Positions 44,690 through 55,660 of a DNA stretch of 64,000 nucleotides are shown here, piece after piece. This stretch comes from Mixophyes australis (Eukaryota; Chordata; Amphibia; Anura; Limnodynastidae): positions 167,048,424 to 167,112,423 of the forward strand of contig JAVHZZ010000006.1 in the NCBI GenBank assembly GCA_036250195.1, given 5' to 3'. Position 1 is the stretch's first letter. Each line of letters opens with the position of its first letter. Under the pieces are notes generated by a model. That model saw only the letters and a program-made list of their open reading frames with translations, was not told where the DNA came from and searched no databases. Made by a program: the position numbers and the translations under genes.

Positions 44690-45535
44690 CAGTGTAGGAG
44701 CTAGTATGCGTCGTCAGAATCAGGTTTCTTATTTTGTCAAGCATGTTCCAGAAGATTATTTGGGGTTTTCAAGCTGCAAGAAAAGAAGATTTTTTTTTAC
44801 ACACTTGGAATAATATTTATGGTTTTTTTTATGGACAGCCACGGACCCTTGTATTACTTTTATTGGGTTAAAGCTTAAAAGATTGGATACCTGGTTAAAG
44901 CTTTAAAGATTGGATCCCCAGTTAAGGCTTACAAGATTGCATCATATACAGATGAAGAAATTGGTGAATAATAAATAATACATTTAGTAGTAAAATGAGG
45001 TGTTTGGTTTATTTAAATTTAGTGTTGAGGGACTACAGGTCACATTGGTACTGAGTGCCAGGGCATGCTGTCACTTGTTATTCCCCAAGTGCCAGCATGT
45101 TCTGGCTGCCATGGGTATGCTAGTGCTTGTACTGTTACAAGCACTAGCATGCCCAAACTGTTAATGGCAGTCTGGGCTTGCTGGGACCTGTAGTGCACCA
45201 ACACAAAATGGAGTCTTTAAATGCAATCTATTTTATTACCCCACATCCACCACCCAGGGGTTTAGGAAGAGCTCTAGTGCTTTCAGCACTTGGTTTGGTA
45301 CCCCTAGAGGGCCACATAATTTTTGCACACCCCACCACCTTAGTGAATCCAGCCCTGTGCTGACCAACGTAAAATCAAGGATACCCTATGCGTTTTGTCT
45401 AACCGATTTTGGGGGGCACTGTGTTTTTTTTACATTTAACCCTTTGTGTACCGGCTGCTGGCAGGTCTGGCGGCTTTATTGCCAGCTGCCAGCACAATTT
45501 TTCATATTTTTTAGAAGGGGGGGGGGGGGGGGGGT
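44690..45535 (+). mobile_element. Repeat family X, third copy
   Basis: The hairpin GGGACTACAGGTCACATTGG (45030) to TGCTGGGACCTGTAGTGCAC (45180-45198), then CACCCAGGGGTTTAGGAAGA, AGTGAATCCAGCCCTGTGCT and TGCCAGCTGCCAGC, has the same order as 26161-26740. Preceded by repeated GGTTAAAGCTTAAAAGATTG units (44869-44938). Ends near a poly-G run (45517-45534). Confidence 0.65.
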
Positions 45536-46599
45536 AGTTTTAAGCTATACTAGTGTTTTTATTTATTTGTCATCACTGTTTTATACTGGCATTTCTCATT
45601 TAATGTCGACATTGTCCTGTCCTCATTACTAATGTTGACAATCACAGTGTCTACATTTTAGGCATGTAGACAGAGCGAATCTATAGACAGGTAGACTTTC
45701 GACATTTTGGTGTTGATAGCCTGTCGATAGATTCAGCGTCGGAAATTCATGCCCAACCCCCTATTATCACCTTTTAATAGGTGCCCGATGATATCGAAGA
45801 AAAGTCATTCTGTTCTACTTTATGCAGTGATTTTCTAATGAGCTCATTATATTCATCTATAACAGCTTTTTCATCACTTGACAAATATTAAGCTGACAAC
45901 AACAATCATCAGATTAAGGAACATGATATTTTGTGCTTATCTGATTTTATACTATTTTTATTGGTTTATTATATAATTTTTTTTATTAATCTGCATTTGA
46001 ATAATAGCATTGTGTGCAATAAATAAATTGTTATATTTGTAGTTCACTTTCCAGCATCATGTTTTTTCTAGAAAAACGCTCTCTTTTTCTATATGTCTTG
46101 GTAGCGTTAGTCTGCAGGCACAAGTACCATGGAGGTCCAGGTAAGCTGGAGAGCTTGTAGCTGGATGCCAGGCACGTGAGATGATCAGGGAGTCAGTCAG
46201 AATCAGAACACAGGTGTTACTCAAAGAGGCCAGCAACAGCAAAGACACTTAAAGAACTGGCTCAGATTCTTGGGAGAGGCAGTCTCTTAAAGGCCAGACA
46301 CAGGTGATAGGAAGGATCAGACGAAGGCAATGCAGCCTCTAGAGAGGAGATCAACAACACAAATAGGAGAGCGCTAAGCTTGGATTAATTTATTTATATA
46401 TAGTAATAAATAATATCAGATATAAAATAATTTTTCATAAACTTGTGGAGCCTAATTAATAAAGCCCTCAAGATTATATTCCAATGCATAAGGCATTGAA
46501 GCAGTAAAATATGACTTGACACAAGATACTGATATAATTCACTATGCAATTTTATTTTGTCATCTATTATTATATACTTCAGCACTACTATTTTGTTAT
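45536..46599. other. Unassigned DNA
   Basis: Includes a TCGACATTTTGG/CTGTCGATAG-rich patch (45600-45760) and a moderately GC-rich patch (46080-46340) that may be an LTR remnant. Neither is confirmed. Confidence 0.4.
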
Positions 46600-47797
46600 T
46601 GATTCCCAATTTTGTTTTCCGGTACTTGGCATGGCCATGGGGACCAGTTTGCTAATCTCTAAATGGGGCTCTTCGAGGAGCAGTTCATTTGGGATTCTGA
46701 GTTCGGGGGTGAACCTGGTCCTCTATGGTAGATTCATTGATGATCTATTTTTCATCTGGGATGGGAACCCTCACTCTATATCATTGTTTATTTCACATTT
46801 AATTTCTAATTGTTTTGGTTTAAGGTTCACAAGCACTTTTTCTTCGACAAGCATCAATTATTTGGACGTTACTCTGAAGGTCAGGAGAGGTCAAATAATG
46901 ACGGAGACCTATTGCAAAGAAGTTGACACCCATAGCTATTTACAATTTAAAAGTAGTCATTCTTGTGCTTGAAAAAATAATATTCTGAAAGGCCAATTCC
47001 TTTGCATGAAAAGGAATTGATCTGATAAAGAAGACTTTGAGAAAAACTCAGAGATACTGTACCAATAATTTATAAAACAGGAATATCCGTAACATATACT
47101 CAAAAAGGTTCATAATGAAGTTGCAGCAACAGATAGAGACCCTTTGTTTGCTCAAAACACACAAAGAAAATGTATGATAGGACATTGGTTTTCACTACAC
47201 AGTTCAGTAGCCTAGCAGTTGATATTAGACATATTATTGAAAAAAACTCTGCCTTGCTAGAATTGGATGAACTGATCGGTCCACTTAAAGACTAGCACCC
47301 AGTTTTTATGAAAGCATTAATCATACTTGCCAACTCTCCCGGAATGTTGGGAAGACTCCTGGATTCTGGGTAGGTCTCTCGGACTCCTGGGAGAGTTTGG
47401 CAACCTCCCTCATCTGCCCACTTCCTAGTGAAGTGGGCAGAATTAGATCCAAAATGCAGTGATTCTTATGGAATCACGACATTTGGCCCCGCTGTAAAAT
47501 GACACATAGCCCTGCCTCTAAATGGCCACCTCCTCCAGGCAGCTCCTGGATGTTGACATGAGAAAGTAGGCAAGTATGGCATTAACAGACAAGTTGTACC
47601 CTTACCAGAATTACCAATAGGTGGCTGGGTGATAGGCCTCACGGTTTTTACAGATGTGGTAGAATCAAATGTTTCACTTGTGGATTTGTAGACCACAAAT
47701 GTGCAGATTGTTCCTCTTTTGTTTCAGGAGATAAGTTTCCAATAGAAAAAAGTGTTGGATTGCCAATCCACTTTTGTAATTTATCTAATTAATTGTA
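46600..47797 (+). pseudogene. Penelope-like element, RT C-terminal half to linker (copy 1)
   Basis: The frame at 46544-46972 holds GMAMGTSLLIS, then YGRFIDDLFFIW, whose Asp pair (46739-46744 region) is the RT catalytic motif C, and SINYLDVTLKVRRGQIMTET, CKEVDTHSYLQFKSSH. A shifted frame from 46977 continues KGQFLCMKRN and HILKKVHNEVAATDRDPLFA, typical of the RT thumb of Penelope-like elements. A hAT MITE (47322-47578) interrupts it. Beyond, KCFTCGFVDHKCADCSSFVS shows the cysteine-rich linker before the GIY-YIG nuclease. No nuclease remains. Multiple stops and shifts mean it is dead. It would have made a retroelement protein combining RT and endonuclease. Confidence 0.8.
47322..47578. mobile_element. 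hAT MITE (CATACTTGCC family) nested in Penelope copy 1
   Basis: Ends CATACTTGCCAACTCTCCCG and, at the right, GGCAAGTATG. Flanks GCATTAAT (47314-47321) and GCATTAAC (47579-47586) agree at 7 of 8 positions. 257 bp. Same family as 21171-23154. Confidence 0.9.
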
Positions 47798-47806
47798 TAG
47801 GTGGGG

Positions 47807-48099
47807 CAGTGGCGAATCCAGAGGGGGGCGATCGCCCCAATCGCCCCCCCTAGCAGGGGCTTGCTGCCGGAGGCTGCACAGTATGTGCAGGTCCGTTCGG
47901 CAGTGACAGTGTGCTGCCCCGCTGGTCTGATTGTGTTTTAAACACAATCAGAGCAGCGGGGCAGCACACTGCCACTGCCGAGCGGACCTGCACATACTGT
48001 GCAGCCGCCGACAGCCTTAGACATCAGAAAGGGGGCGGGGCCTAAATCACTTCCCCCTAAAATCGCCCCAGGTAGAACAATTGGCTAGATCCGCCCCTG
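47807..48099. mobile_element. hAT MITE (CAGTGGCGGATCC family), copy 1
   Basis: Starts CAGTGGCGAATCCAGAGG and ends GGCTAGATCCGCCCCTG. Flanks AGGTGGGG (47799-47806) and ATGTGGGG (48100-48107) agree at 7 of 8. The centre is a long hairpin around GTGTTTTAAACAC (about 47880-48005) with GC-rich arms. It was inserted at the end of Penelope copy 1. Sister copy at 62231-62520. Confidence 0.9.
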
Positions 48100-48499
48100 A
48101 TGTGGGGTCCACTGCTGACCACTTGTTGAATCAGAATCACTTGCTTATGGTGCTTTCATCTAGAGATGCTCACTGACCCCAGTGTTTTGGTTTTGGATCT
48201 GGATTAGCTTCGTGTTTTGGTTTTGGTAAAAAAAAAAAAACGCCCTTGCATGTTTTGGTTTTGGTTTTGGTTTTGTTTGGTTTTGTTTTGCAATTTGTTA
48301 AAAAAATACAATTTTTTAAAGCCTAAAATAACATAATTTAGCACTCCACCTGTTTCTTGGATAAGTAGGTAATTCTACAGCTAATAAATGTCAATGAGCG
48401 CTGACCCCCCCTGGGATGTGTGCTTTTATCAGACACACACCAATCAAGGGTGCCAGACAACGCACTAAAAAAAGCGATTGAAATTCATAGCAAAAAAGG

Positions 48500-49215
48500 C
48501 AGTTTGGTGTCTATCTGTATATTACATCCTACAGTTATAGTTAAATAGAAAAAAAAGCAGCCTGCAAAGACTTGACGATCAATAAAAATGACCAAAGCAT
48601 CTTTTCTGTTTGGCTCTAGGTTACACTCAAACCTTATTAGTGCAAATTAGGAAAAATACAGTTTAATTCCTGGTAGGCCGTCCTTAATTCTACAGCTACA
48701 CACACCAATCCAGGGTGGCAGCCAACGGTCTAAAAAGAGCTATAGAAATTCATATTTATTCAATATAATGTAACACTTCCCTGCAAATTCTACAGAAAAG
48801 CCTGCTTGTCTTTCTCTCCATCTTTGACTATTGGCAATGCCATCGTCTTTGGGTGTATATTGCACCCTACAATTATAGTTAAATAGAAAAAGGAGCAGCC
48901 TGCAAAGACTTTTTTATACATAGAAATGCCCAAAGCAGATGTTCTGTTTGGGTCTAGATGATTCCCAGAGATTAAAATTGAAATAGAAGAAGAAGCAGCC
49001 TGCAAAGACTGTACAATAAAATAGATATGCCCAAAGGCAGTTTGGTATCTGTCTGTATATGACACCCTCCACTTGTAGTTAAATAGAAAAAAAACAGCCT
49101 GAAAAGACTTTACAATTAAATAGAAATGCCCAAAGGCAGTTTGGTATCTGTCTGTATATGACACCCTCCACTTATAGTTAAATAGAAAAAAAAAAGCCTG
49201 CAAAGACTGTACAAT
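48500..49215. repeat. Tandem array, about 99-bp units
   Basis: Anchor AGCAGCCTGCAAAGACT recurs at about 48552, 48896, 48995, 49095 and 49194. The last three units are spaced 99 bp and also share AAATGCCCAAAGGCAGTTTG and TCTGTCTGTATATGACACCC. Earlier units are diverged and partly deleted. Confidence 0.85.
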
Positions 49216-49500
49216 TAGAATAGAAATATATACTGCTGGTATATAATAATTTCAACACCAGAAAAAAGCTTTTTTAGAACAGGGGAATATCTGGAACCCC
49301 AAACACTTGTAGTGCAAATTCAGAAATATATACTGCTGGCATATAGTAATTTCAACACCAGAAAATGACTTTTTTAGAACTGGGGAATATCTGACACCCC
49401 AAACACTTGCAGTGCAAATTCAGAAATATATAGTGCTGCTAGATAATTATTTCAGCACCAGAATTTTTTTGTCAAAGAGGGGAATATCTGACACCCCAAA
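49216..49500. repeat. Tandem array, 100-bp x 3
   Basis: AGAAATATATACTGCTGG recurs at 49222, 49322 and 49422, each followed by TTCAACACCAGAAAA, TTAGAACTGGGGAATATCTG and ACCCCAAACACTTG. Confidence 0.9.
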
Positions 49501-49574
49501 CATCTGATCGCATTTGATCGTACATTTGAGGACATTTTACCAGATGATAAGTACTGTTTCACATCTATTGTCCC

Positions 49575-51757
49575 ATATTGTGTGAGAACTCCCTCCTCTC
49601 CCCTCCCCCTCTCCCACTCCCCCCCATCCTCTCTGCTGTTGACTTTGCTACCCACTTCACCTCCAAGATTGAGTCTATACATAATGACATCTCCCAGCAG
49701 TCCCTTCTTACCACACCCTCTCCCCCCTCCATGCCCATTCTGTCCCCCTTCTCAGCCTCCTCTGCTGCTGCTATCTCATTTCTCCCCTCCCCTCCTGCTA
49801 GCTCACCCTCCTTCAATTCCTTCACTCCGGTATCTGCAGATGAAGTCCATACCCTTCTCTCTTTCTCTCCCCCCTCCACTTGCACACAGGACCCAATCCC
49901 CTCCCACCTGCTCCGCTCCCTCTCTCTCGTAGCCTGCTCCCACCTTGCACACCTCCTCAACCTCTCCCTCTCCTCTGGAATCTTCCCCTCCTTCTTTAAA
50001 CATGCTCTTGTCTCCCCCATACTCAAGAAACCGTCCCTTGATCCCGCTTCTCTCTCTAATTACCTCCCTATTTCACTTCTTCCTTTTGCCTCCAAACACC
50101 TTGAACGGGTTGTCTGCAACCGTCTCACCTTCTTTCTTTCCTCTCACTCACTCCTTGACCCGCTCCAATCTGGTTTTTGACCCTCCACTCCACTGAAACT
50201 GCCCTCACTAAGGTCACTAATGACCTTCTCCTCGCTAAATCCAATAGACACTACTCCCTTCTTATCCTTCTTGACCTCTCTGCTGCTTTCGATACCGCTG
50301 ACCACACACTCCTTTTGCAAACTCTCAAATCTATAGGCCTATGTAACACTGTCCTCTCCGGGTTTTCCTCTTACCTCACCAACTGCTCCTTCTCAGTCTC
50401 TACTCATGATTCTACATCACCCCCTCTTCCCCTACCTGTTGACATTCCTCAAGGCTTCGTTCTTGGCCCCCTGCTTTTCTCCCTCTACACCTCCTCCCTT
50501 GGTGTCCTCATCCGCTCCTTTGGCCTCCAGTACCACCTCTATGCTGATGATACCCCAATTTATCTTTCATCCCCTGACCTCTCCCCTTCCCTTCTGTCTC
50601 GTGTCTCCTCCTGTCTCTCGGTCATCTCATCTTGGATGTCCCAACGCTTCCTTAAACTCAATATTTCCAAGACTGAGCTTATAGTCTTTTCCCCTGCCAG
50701 GACTCTCCCACCTCCCCCCTCTCTATTTCTGTTAATAACACTACCCTCGTTTCTGTCCCCCAAGTCCGATGCCTTGGGGTCATCCTTGATTCCTCCCTCT
50801 CATTCAAGCCTCACATTCTGTCCCTCTCAAAATCCTGCTACTTCCACCTTCGGAATATATCTAAGATACGTCACTTTCCCACCACGGAAGCCACGAAAAC
50901 CCTTGTTCATTCGCTTGATATCTCTCGCTTTGACTACTGTATCCTTCTTCTCTCTGGCCTACCTGATTCTCGCCTTGATCCTCTTAAGTCTATCGTCAAT
51001 GCTGCTGCCCGCCTCTTTTTTCTCTCCTGCCGCTCTGTATCTGCAGTCTCCCTCCAACAGTCCCTACATTGGCTCCCCATACCCTACAGAATTAAATTTA
51101 AACTCCTTACCCTCACCTTTAAAGCTCTTAGTCAATCTTCCCCTCCCTATATCTCCAATCTCATCTCTACCTACACTCCTACCCGCCCCCTTTGCTCTGC
51201 CTCAGACCGCCACCTCACTACTTCACTGATCCCCTCCTCTCACTCTCATCTTCAGGACTTTGCCCGGGCTGCTCCCCGCTGTGGAACGATCTTCCACGTT
51301 CCATCAGGTTAGCATTTACTCTCAAAGTCTTCAAGCGTGCCCTTAAGACTCATTTCTTTACTCAAGTCTGTCAGTCCTCCTCCTAACTTCCTTGTCTCCG
51401 CTCTCTCCCCCAGTTAGCCCCACCCTTTTTGTGTCTCCCCCTTCCCTTTAGGTTGTAAGCTCTCGTGAGAAGGGCCCTCTTTCCTTGTGTGCTCCTTCTA
51501 CTGTTCCTTTACCCTCTGTACCTCTTGGCCTGCTTTGCTAGCCCTGTTTTCTTAAACTTTGCCCTTCTCGCTGATTTCTACCATCCCTTTCACTATCTGT
51601 CAGATACAATCTGATTTGTTTTACCCTGTCACCTGTGTTTGTATATATTTTGTATCATGTTGGGTCTTTGTTCTGTTTTCTGTATATGTATGTACGGCGC
51701 TGCGGACCCTTTGTGGCGCCTTATAAATCAAAGATAATAATAATAATAATAATAATA
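49575..51757 (+). mobile_element. L2-clade LINE, 5' truncated, with 3' tail
   Basis: Coding part 49578-51386, then a 3' UTR with TAGGTTGTAAGCTCTCGTGA, a terminal core GTACGGCGCTGCGGACCC and a GATAATAATAATAATAA tail to 51757. TGTAAGCTC...GGGC is the shared 3' mark of vertebrate L2 elements. The 5' UTR, ORF1 and endonuclease are missing. No clear target duplication. Confidence 0.9.
49578..51386 (+). pseudogene. L2 LINE reverse transcriptase, frameshifted
   Basis: Linker: LSAVDFATHFTSKIESIHND. RT part: [39 protein letters not shown], then after a 1-base loss and a stop at about 50178, [36 protein letters not shown] (motif A Asp), [19 protein letters not shown] (motif B), [11 protein letters not shown] (motif C, catalytic Asp pair, about 50540). 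A second frame change occurs near 50740, where [16 protein letters not shown] continues in another frame; [20 protein letters not shown] follows. The last part, WNDLPRSIRLAFTLKVFKRA, is in a third frame. The protein would copy L2 RNA at the target site; this copy is dead but well preserved. Confidence 0.93.
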
Positions 51758-51763
51758 ACTCTA

Positions 51764-51946
51764 TCGTTTATGGGTCATATGTAGTTTACACTGCTCATGT
51801 TTTATACCTTTGTCCGCCAGATTTATATATATTGTTTGAGGACTATGAGTACTATATCTATCTATTGGCGACTATATGACCTATGGGTTACAAGTAGTAC
51901 ACACTGCATTTTACCTTAGACATTTGTGTGTAATTTATTCGATTGA
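51764..51946. repeat. Two degenerate units of about 110 bp
   Basis: TTTATGGGTCATATGTAGTT, TACACTGCTCATGTTTTATA is echoed at about 51890 by CCTATGGGTTACAAGTAGTA, CACACTGCATTTTACC. It lies just 5' of Penelope copy 2 and may be its terminal region. Confidence 0.45.
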
Positions 51947-52505
51947 CACACCCAGATCTCTAGGTATATAGGAGCACTGTCAGTTCCTCATATTTGTTTG
52001 TTGTCATATTTCATCTCTAATTGAGACTTAAGGAATATTTTCAAAACAAACCTGAAACATTTGAAGCAAAAAACACTACCTTTATTCAATATCGCATTAA
52101 GTCACAATTTGATCCTCCTTCCCAGAATGCATCAGTTTAGATTTTTCTGTGGCTAAGTCTTTAACTGAAACAAGTAGAGTTTGTTACAACTTAACTCAAG
52201 AGAAGAAAAAAAGCTTTAAAGGATCTTAGTGGTTACCAGGACATCACTATACACCTTGCAGGAAAGGGAGATGGGATTGTAATATAAGATATCATGGACT
52301 ACCGTAAAGAAGAATACATACAATTGATTTTCAGGAAATTGATGGCAGATCCTATAACTCCATTTAAAATTAAATTAGATAATCCAAAATCAGCGAGTGA
52401 TATCAATGTTATTGGTATCAAATATCAACAAGCATTGACACAACAATTTCCAGTCACACTAGATGGATATCACGCATCTCACCGGTTTAGTAACATTCTG
52501 AGCCT

Positions 52506-53450
52506 TGTATGTTCCGTGATTACTCCTATCTGTTGAACAGCCTGGCGTTCCTCTAACTTTGAACGCCATCTTGCCAAGTATTCTGCACATGTGCAACCCC
52601 GGGAACCTTTAAAAACCTCTACTCCACGGTGATAGGACGATCACCAACCAGTTCCCTTTATAAGGGTCCTCCTCCTTTCTCTGGGTGTCAGATTATCAGG
52701 TCTCCCTACCTGATAGGAAGCATCTCCTCTGACTCCTGTTCCTGTCTTCGAGAGTCAGGCCGTTCATACATCGGCTGCAGCTTCTCTCGTCATCGGTCCT
52801 ACTCCAGAGCTATAACACCTATGTGGATCTCAGTGCTTCTTCTATCCGCAGTTCATCGCTTCACAACATTACCTGTTCAGCTTATTCCACACTCAAGACC
52901 TGTGGCCTCACTGCAGAGTATCGCTCATCATCGGTCCTGTTCCAGAGTTATAATACCGGTGTGGATCTCAGTACTTCTGCTCCCAGCAGTTCATCGCTTC
53001 CCAGCATCATCGTTTAGCTTATTCTGCTGTTAAGACCTGTGACTATACTGCATTGTTCAGTATCTATCCTGTTCCTGAATTTCTACACTAGTGTATACCT
53101 CGGTTCTTCTGAGTCCAGCAGCTCATCGCTTCACAGTACTACCTGCTCAGCCTATCCTACTATTGAGATTCGTGGCTATACTGCTGATCCTCACACAGCA
53201 TCCGTCCTGTTCCTGAATTCCCATACACCTGAGGCTACATTTCATTCTGCCTTACAGTTACTTCGTGGTTCTCCAAATTATCTGCTCTGCGCCCCCTAGA
53301 GGACCACGAACTGCGGTTGAGAGCAGCTAAGACCATATTCCCTTGGGGGAATCCCTGGTGAATACCTCTCCTCCATTAGACTCCGCACCTCTCTGGGGCT
53401 AGCTGTCACTCAAGCAGAGATCAAGACCATTCCAACTATCTTTTGCGACA
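52506..53450. mobile_element. Possible solo LTR inserted in Penelope copy 2
   Basis: About 945 bp without similarity to the surrounding reading, starting near TGTATGTTCCGTGATTACTC and ending TCTTTTGCGACA (TG..CA-type ends). It includes CTTTATAAGGGTCC, a possible TATA-like site, and the 135-bp repeats. Flanking Penelope coding sequence resumes at 53451. A target duplication was not confirmed and no retroviral genes are present, so a solo LTR of a Ty3/gypsy-like element is only a suggestion. Confidence 0.4.
52794..53330. repeat. Tandem repeat, about 135 bp x 4, diverged
   Basis: Units start TCGGTCCTACTCCAGAGCTA (52794), TCGGTCCTGTTCCAGAGTTA (52931), TATCCTGTTCCTGAATTTCT (53065) and CCGTCCTGTTCCTGAATTCC (53202). 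Each carries CTCAGT.CTTCT..CCAGCAG and TTCATCGCTTC. It accounts for the open frames at 52629-53299. Confidence 0.85.
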
Positions 53451-54550
53451 ATGGATAGTTCCTAAAATTCATAAGGGCCTACATAATCCACCCAGCAAGC
53501 CTATAATTTCTACAAGAGGTTCACTATTTCAGCCAATCTTGAAATATTTTGAAATGATTAAAAGATACAGCAAGACTGTTGGTAAAACTTAAATCACCAA
53601 CATCAATTCCAAACTACTGTTTACTTTGTACAGTGGATGTGTGTAGCTTGTACATGAGTATACCACACTCACAGGGGTTACAAGCCACTAAACAATTTTT
53701 GGAAGGAAATGTACACTACCTAGGACCATAATTAAATTTCATTTGTGAAATTAGTTATGTTTGGTTTGACCTAGCTTCTAATCTACAGCTTTCAGGATGT
53801 GATATGGACTTCAATGTGGCACTACTATTAGGAAGAAAAACATTCAAATTGAAACCTCTGTGTGCCATAAGAACATGGATAGGAACACATTACTAACAAG
53901 CTAATAGTCACCTCCCTAAAGCAATAAATAGGGGTTTACCATACTCCTAGATGTTGAGTGTTAGACAAATCACCAGTAACCCTCTAGAAGTAGAAGTGAT
54001 TTTAATACATTTTTAGCTAGAGGCTACTCTAAGTGACAACTGTTTGAACAGAAATCTGAGTGTTAGCCATTCCATGCTCTGATGCTTCAATTGATAATAG
54101 AACAGAAAGTGGAACAAACAGCATCTCTAGGGTGAGTACATATATCATGGCTAGCACGTTTATCCAGAAAGCAACCAACTTGTTTTTTTGGTTTTTTTTT
54201 TAAATACCACACCAGTGTCACGCTATTAGTGAGGTAAGAATGTGGGAGACTATTTTAATATACACAGATATTGCAAATTACAACAATTTGAAGGAAGGCA
54301 TGTGCCCAATAGAAAAACTATTGGGCTGCTTCAAATGTCCTAATTGTGTACTTTTAACTTGAAACAGGATCCTCTTCTAAAAACCCACATTCTGGAACAC
54401 ATATTGGATTAGACACACAATGACGTGTTCCACATAATTCATGGTTTACATTATAATCTGTCCTTGTGGTTTATATTACGTCAGGAAAACCAACAGACAA
54501 TTAAGAGAAAGAATGACTGTCCACAGTCAGACTTCAGATCTGCTTTAGTA

Positions 54551-54705
54551 TTACTATTATTATTGTAGATTTGTACAGTAGGGACAGCAACACATACATA
54601 ATACATACAAGGTAGACAAAATGCAGACATGAAACAAATGGTAGGTTGGGGTCCTGCTCCGAGAGAGCTTACGTTCTACGTGGAAGAGGGCACAGCTGGA
54701 AGAAA
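54551..54705 (-). mobile_element. L2 3' tail (antisense)
   Basis: ATTATTATTGTAGATTTGTA, then AAGGTAGACAAAATGCAGAC and GAGAGAGCTTACGTTCTACG, GGAAGAGGGCACAGCTG parallels the L2 inside the Tc1 transposase (32510-32700). The GCGCC core is deleted. Confidence 0.75.
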
Positions 54706-55489
54706 AAGAGTGATCAATTTGTGGACAGACATTTCTTTAGCCATATTTGGCTTCTCTCAACTACAAAATCATTGACCATGTTCCAAAGGGAGGACAGAGT
54801 GAACATTTTGTTAAAATTGGAGGCAAGCTGGATACACAGTTTGAATACAATGGATACTGTGGGCCTTAATGAAACTATTTCATGGAACTGTATTTGTGAT
54901 TCTCATTGCTCTTTATATATGATTAGACTTGCACTTAGTGCCAAGGAATGAGTCGCATACATCGATTGATCTCTATCTATAAATATTATATATTATCCAT
55001 AAAGTTGACTAATCGTACTCACGCAGATCTTTTCTAAGTCTACATGTTTTGAACATAGATACAGTATTTTGTGTACTATTATCTCTATTACATCATTTGT
55101 ATTATAGTGGGACCTCTATGTTTAGACACACTTAGTACATGTATAATCTGTTGTTTTATTTTATAGGGGTCATCACTAACTTAACAGCTCTTTATTTTTT
55201 ACAGTTAAGCCTATTTCTTCATTTGTATCTTTTCCTTTTTCCTTCGCTATATTCAGGGGCACAGCTAGACATTTGTGGGCCCCGTAGCAAAGATTTGGTA
55301 ATTAACACCATGAAGTACTTAGTGGTGAAAAACCTCAAAGAAATATTAGGCTTTGATAGGCCAAGAAGACACTTCTCAGTTCTGATCCACAGCACCTGCA
55401 CCCTCTGCACTTCTGCTTGTAGCCCACAGGAAATATGCATTGGCTATATTATAAAGCCTCCATGCTAAAATATAGCCAAGTTATTTTAC
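54706..55489. other. Unassigned DNA with a possible hAT-like fragment
   Basis: CAGGGGCACAGCTAGACATT at 55253 then GTGGGCCCCGTAGCAAAG looks like a hAT-type end, but no matching right end is seen. The 101-codon frame at 54646 and 109-codon frame at 55139 lack signatures. Confidence 0.35.
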
Positions 55490-55660
55490 ATGGATTTTCA
55501 CTCCTATCGGTCAGCTGTTGTTGTCTCTCCTGTTTGTTACGGACATCACTTAGGTTGTTAGTATCACATCCTATTAGTTATAGTATGCTCACTGTCTCAT
55601 TGCTTCTCTTGTCTCTCATTACCACCTCCCTTTGGAATGTAAGCTCTCATGGGCAGGGCA
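55490..55660 (+). mobile_element. Possible L2 3' UTR fragment
   Basis: CCTTTGGAATGTAAGCTCTCATGGGCAGG (in part, 55629-55657) is the L2 3' UTR mark. Preceding C/T-rich text with CTCTCATTACC resembles the L2 at 51.4-51.5 kb. The terminal GCGCT core and tail are missing. Confidence 0.5.

Larger units (their letters stand above)
48172..49515 (+). mobile_element. hAT-like element with tandem arrays (TAGAGATG family)
   Basis: The left end TAGAGATGCTCACTGACCCC and repeated TTTTGGTTTTGG blocks relate it to the elements at 21220 and 27344. The interior contains CACACACCAATCCAGGGTGG twice and two tandem arrays (48500-49215, 49216-49500). The right end was not found; the L2 at 49.58 kb may have inserted across it. 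Confidence 0.55.
52030..54540 (+). pseudogene. Penelope-like element with RT and GIY-YIG nuclease remnants (copy 2)
   Basis: N-terminal: KALKDL..YQDITIHLAGKG then MDYRKEEYIQLIFRKLMADP (52214-52370). After the LTR-like insert: WIVPKIHKGLHNPPSKPIIS (53460), TRGSLFQPILKY, CTVDVCSLYMSIPHSQGLQA (about 53626; RT motif A Asp), TKQFLEGNVHYLG. The RT palm centre is decayed (53750-54300). Then cysteine-rich GCFKCPNCVL (about 54330) and VYIIICPCGLYYVRKTNRQL (54450-54510), which matches the GIY-YIG nuclease start (GLYYV.KT). Such proteins pair RT with GIY-YIG endonuclease, unlike other LINEs. Many stops and frameshifts make it inactive. Confidence 0.85.

Noticed and set aside
52463..53456. ATGGAT as target duplication for the LTR-like insert
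   Set aside because: The 5' copy at 52463 would make the insert begin ATCACG, not TG; the match is probably chance.
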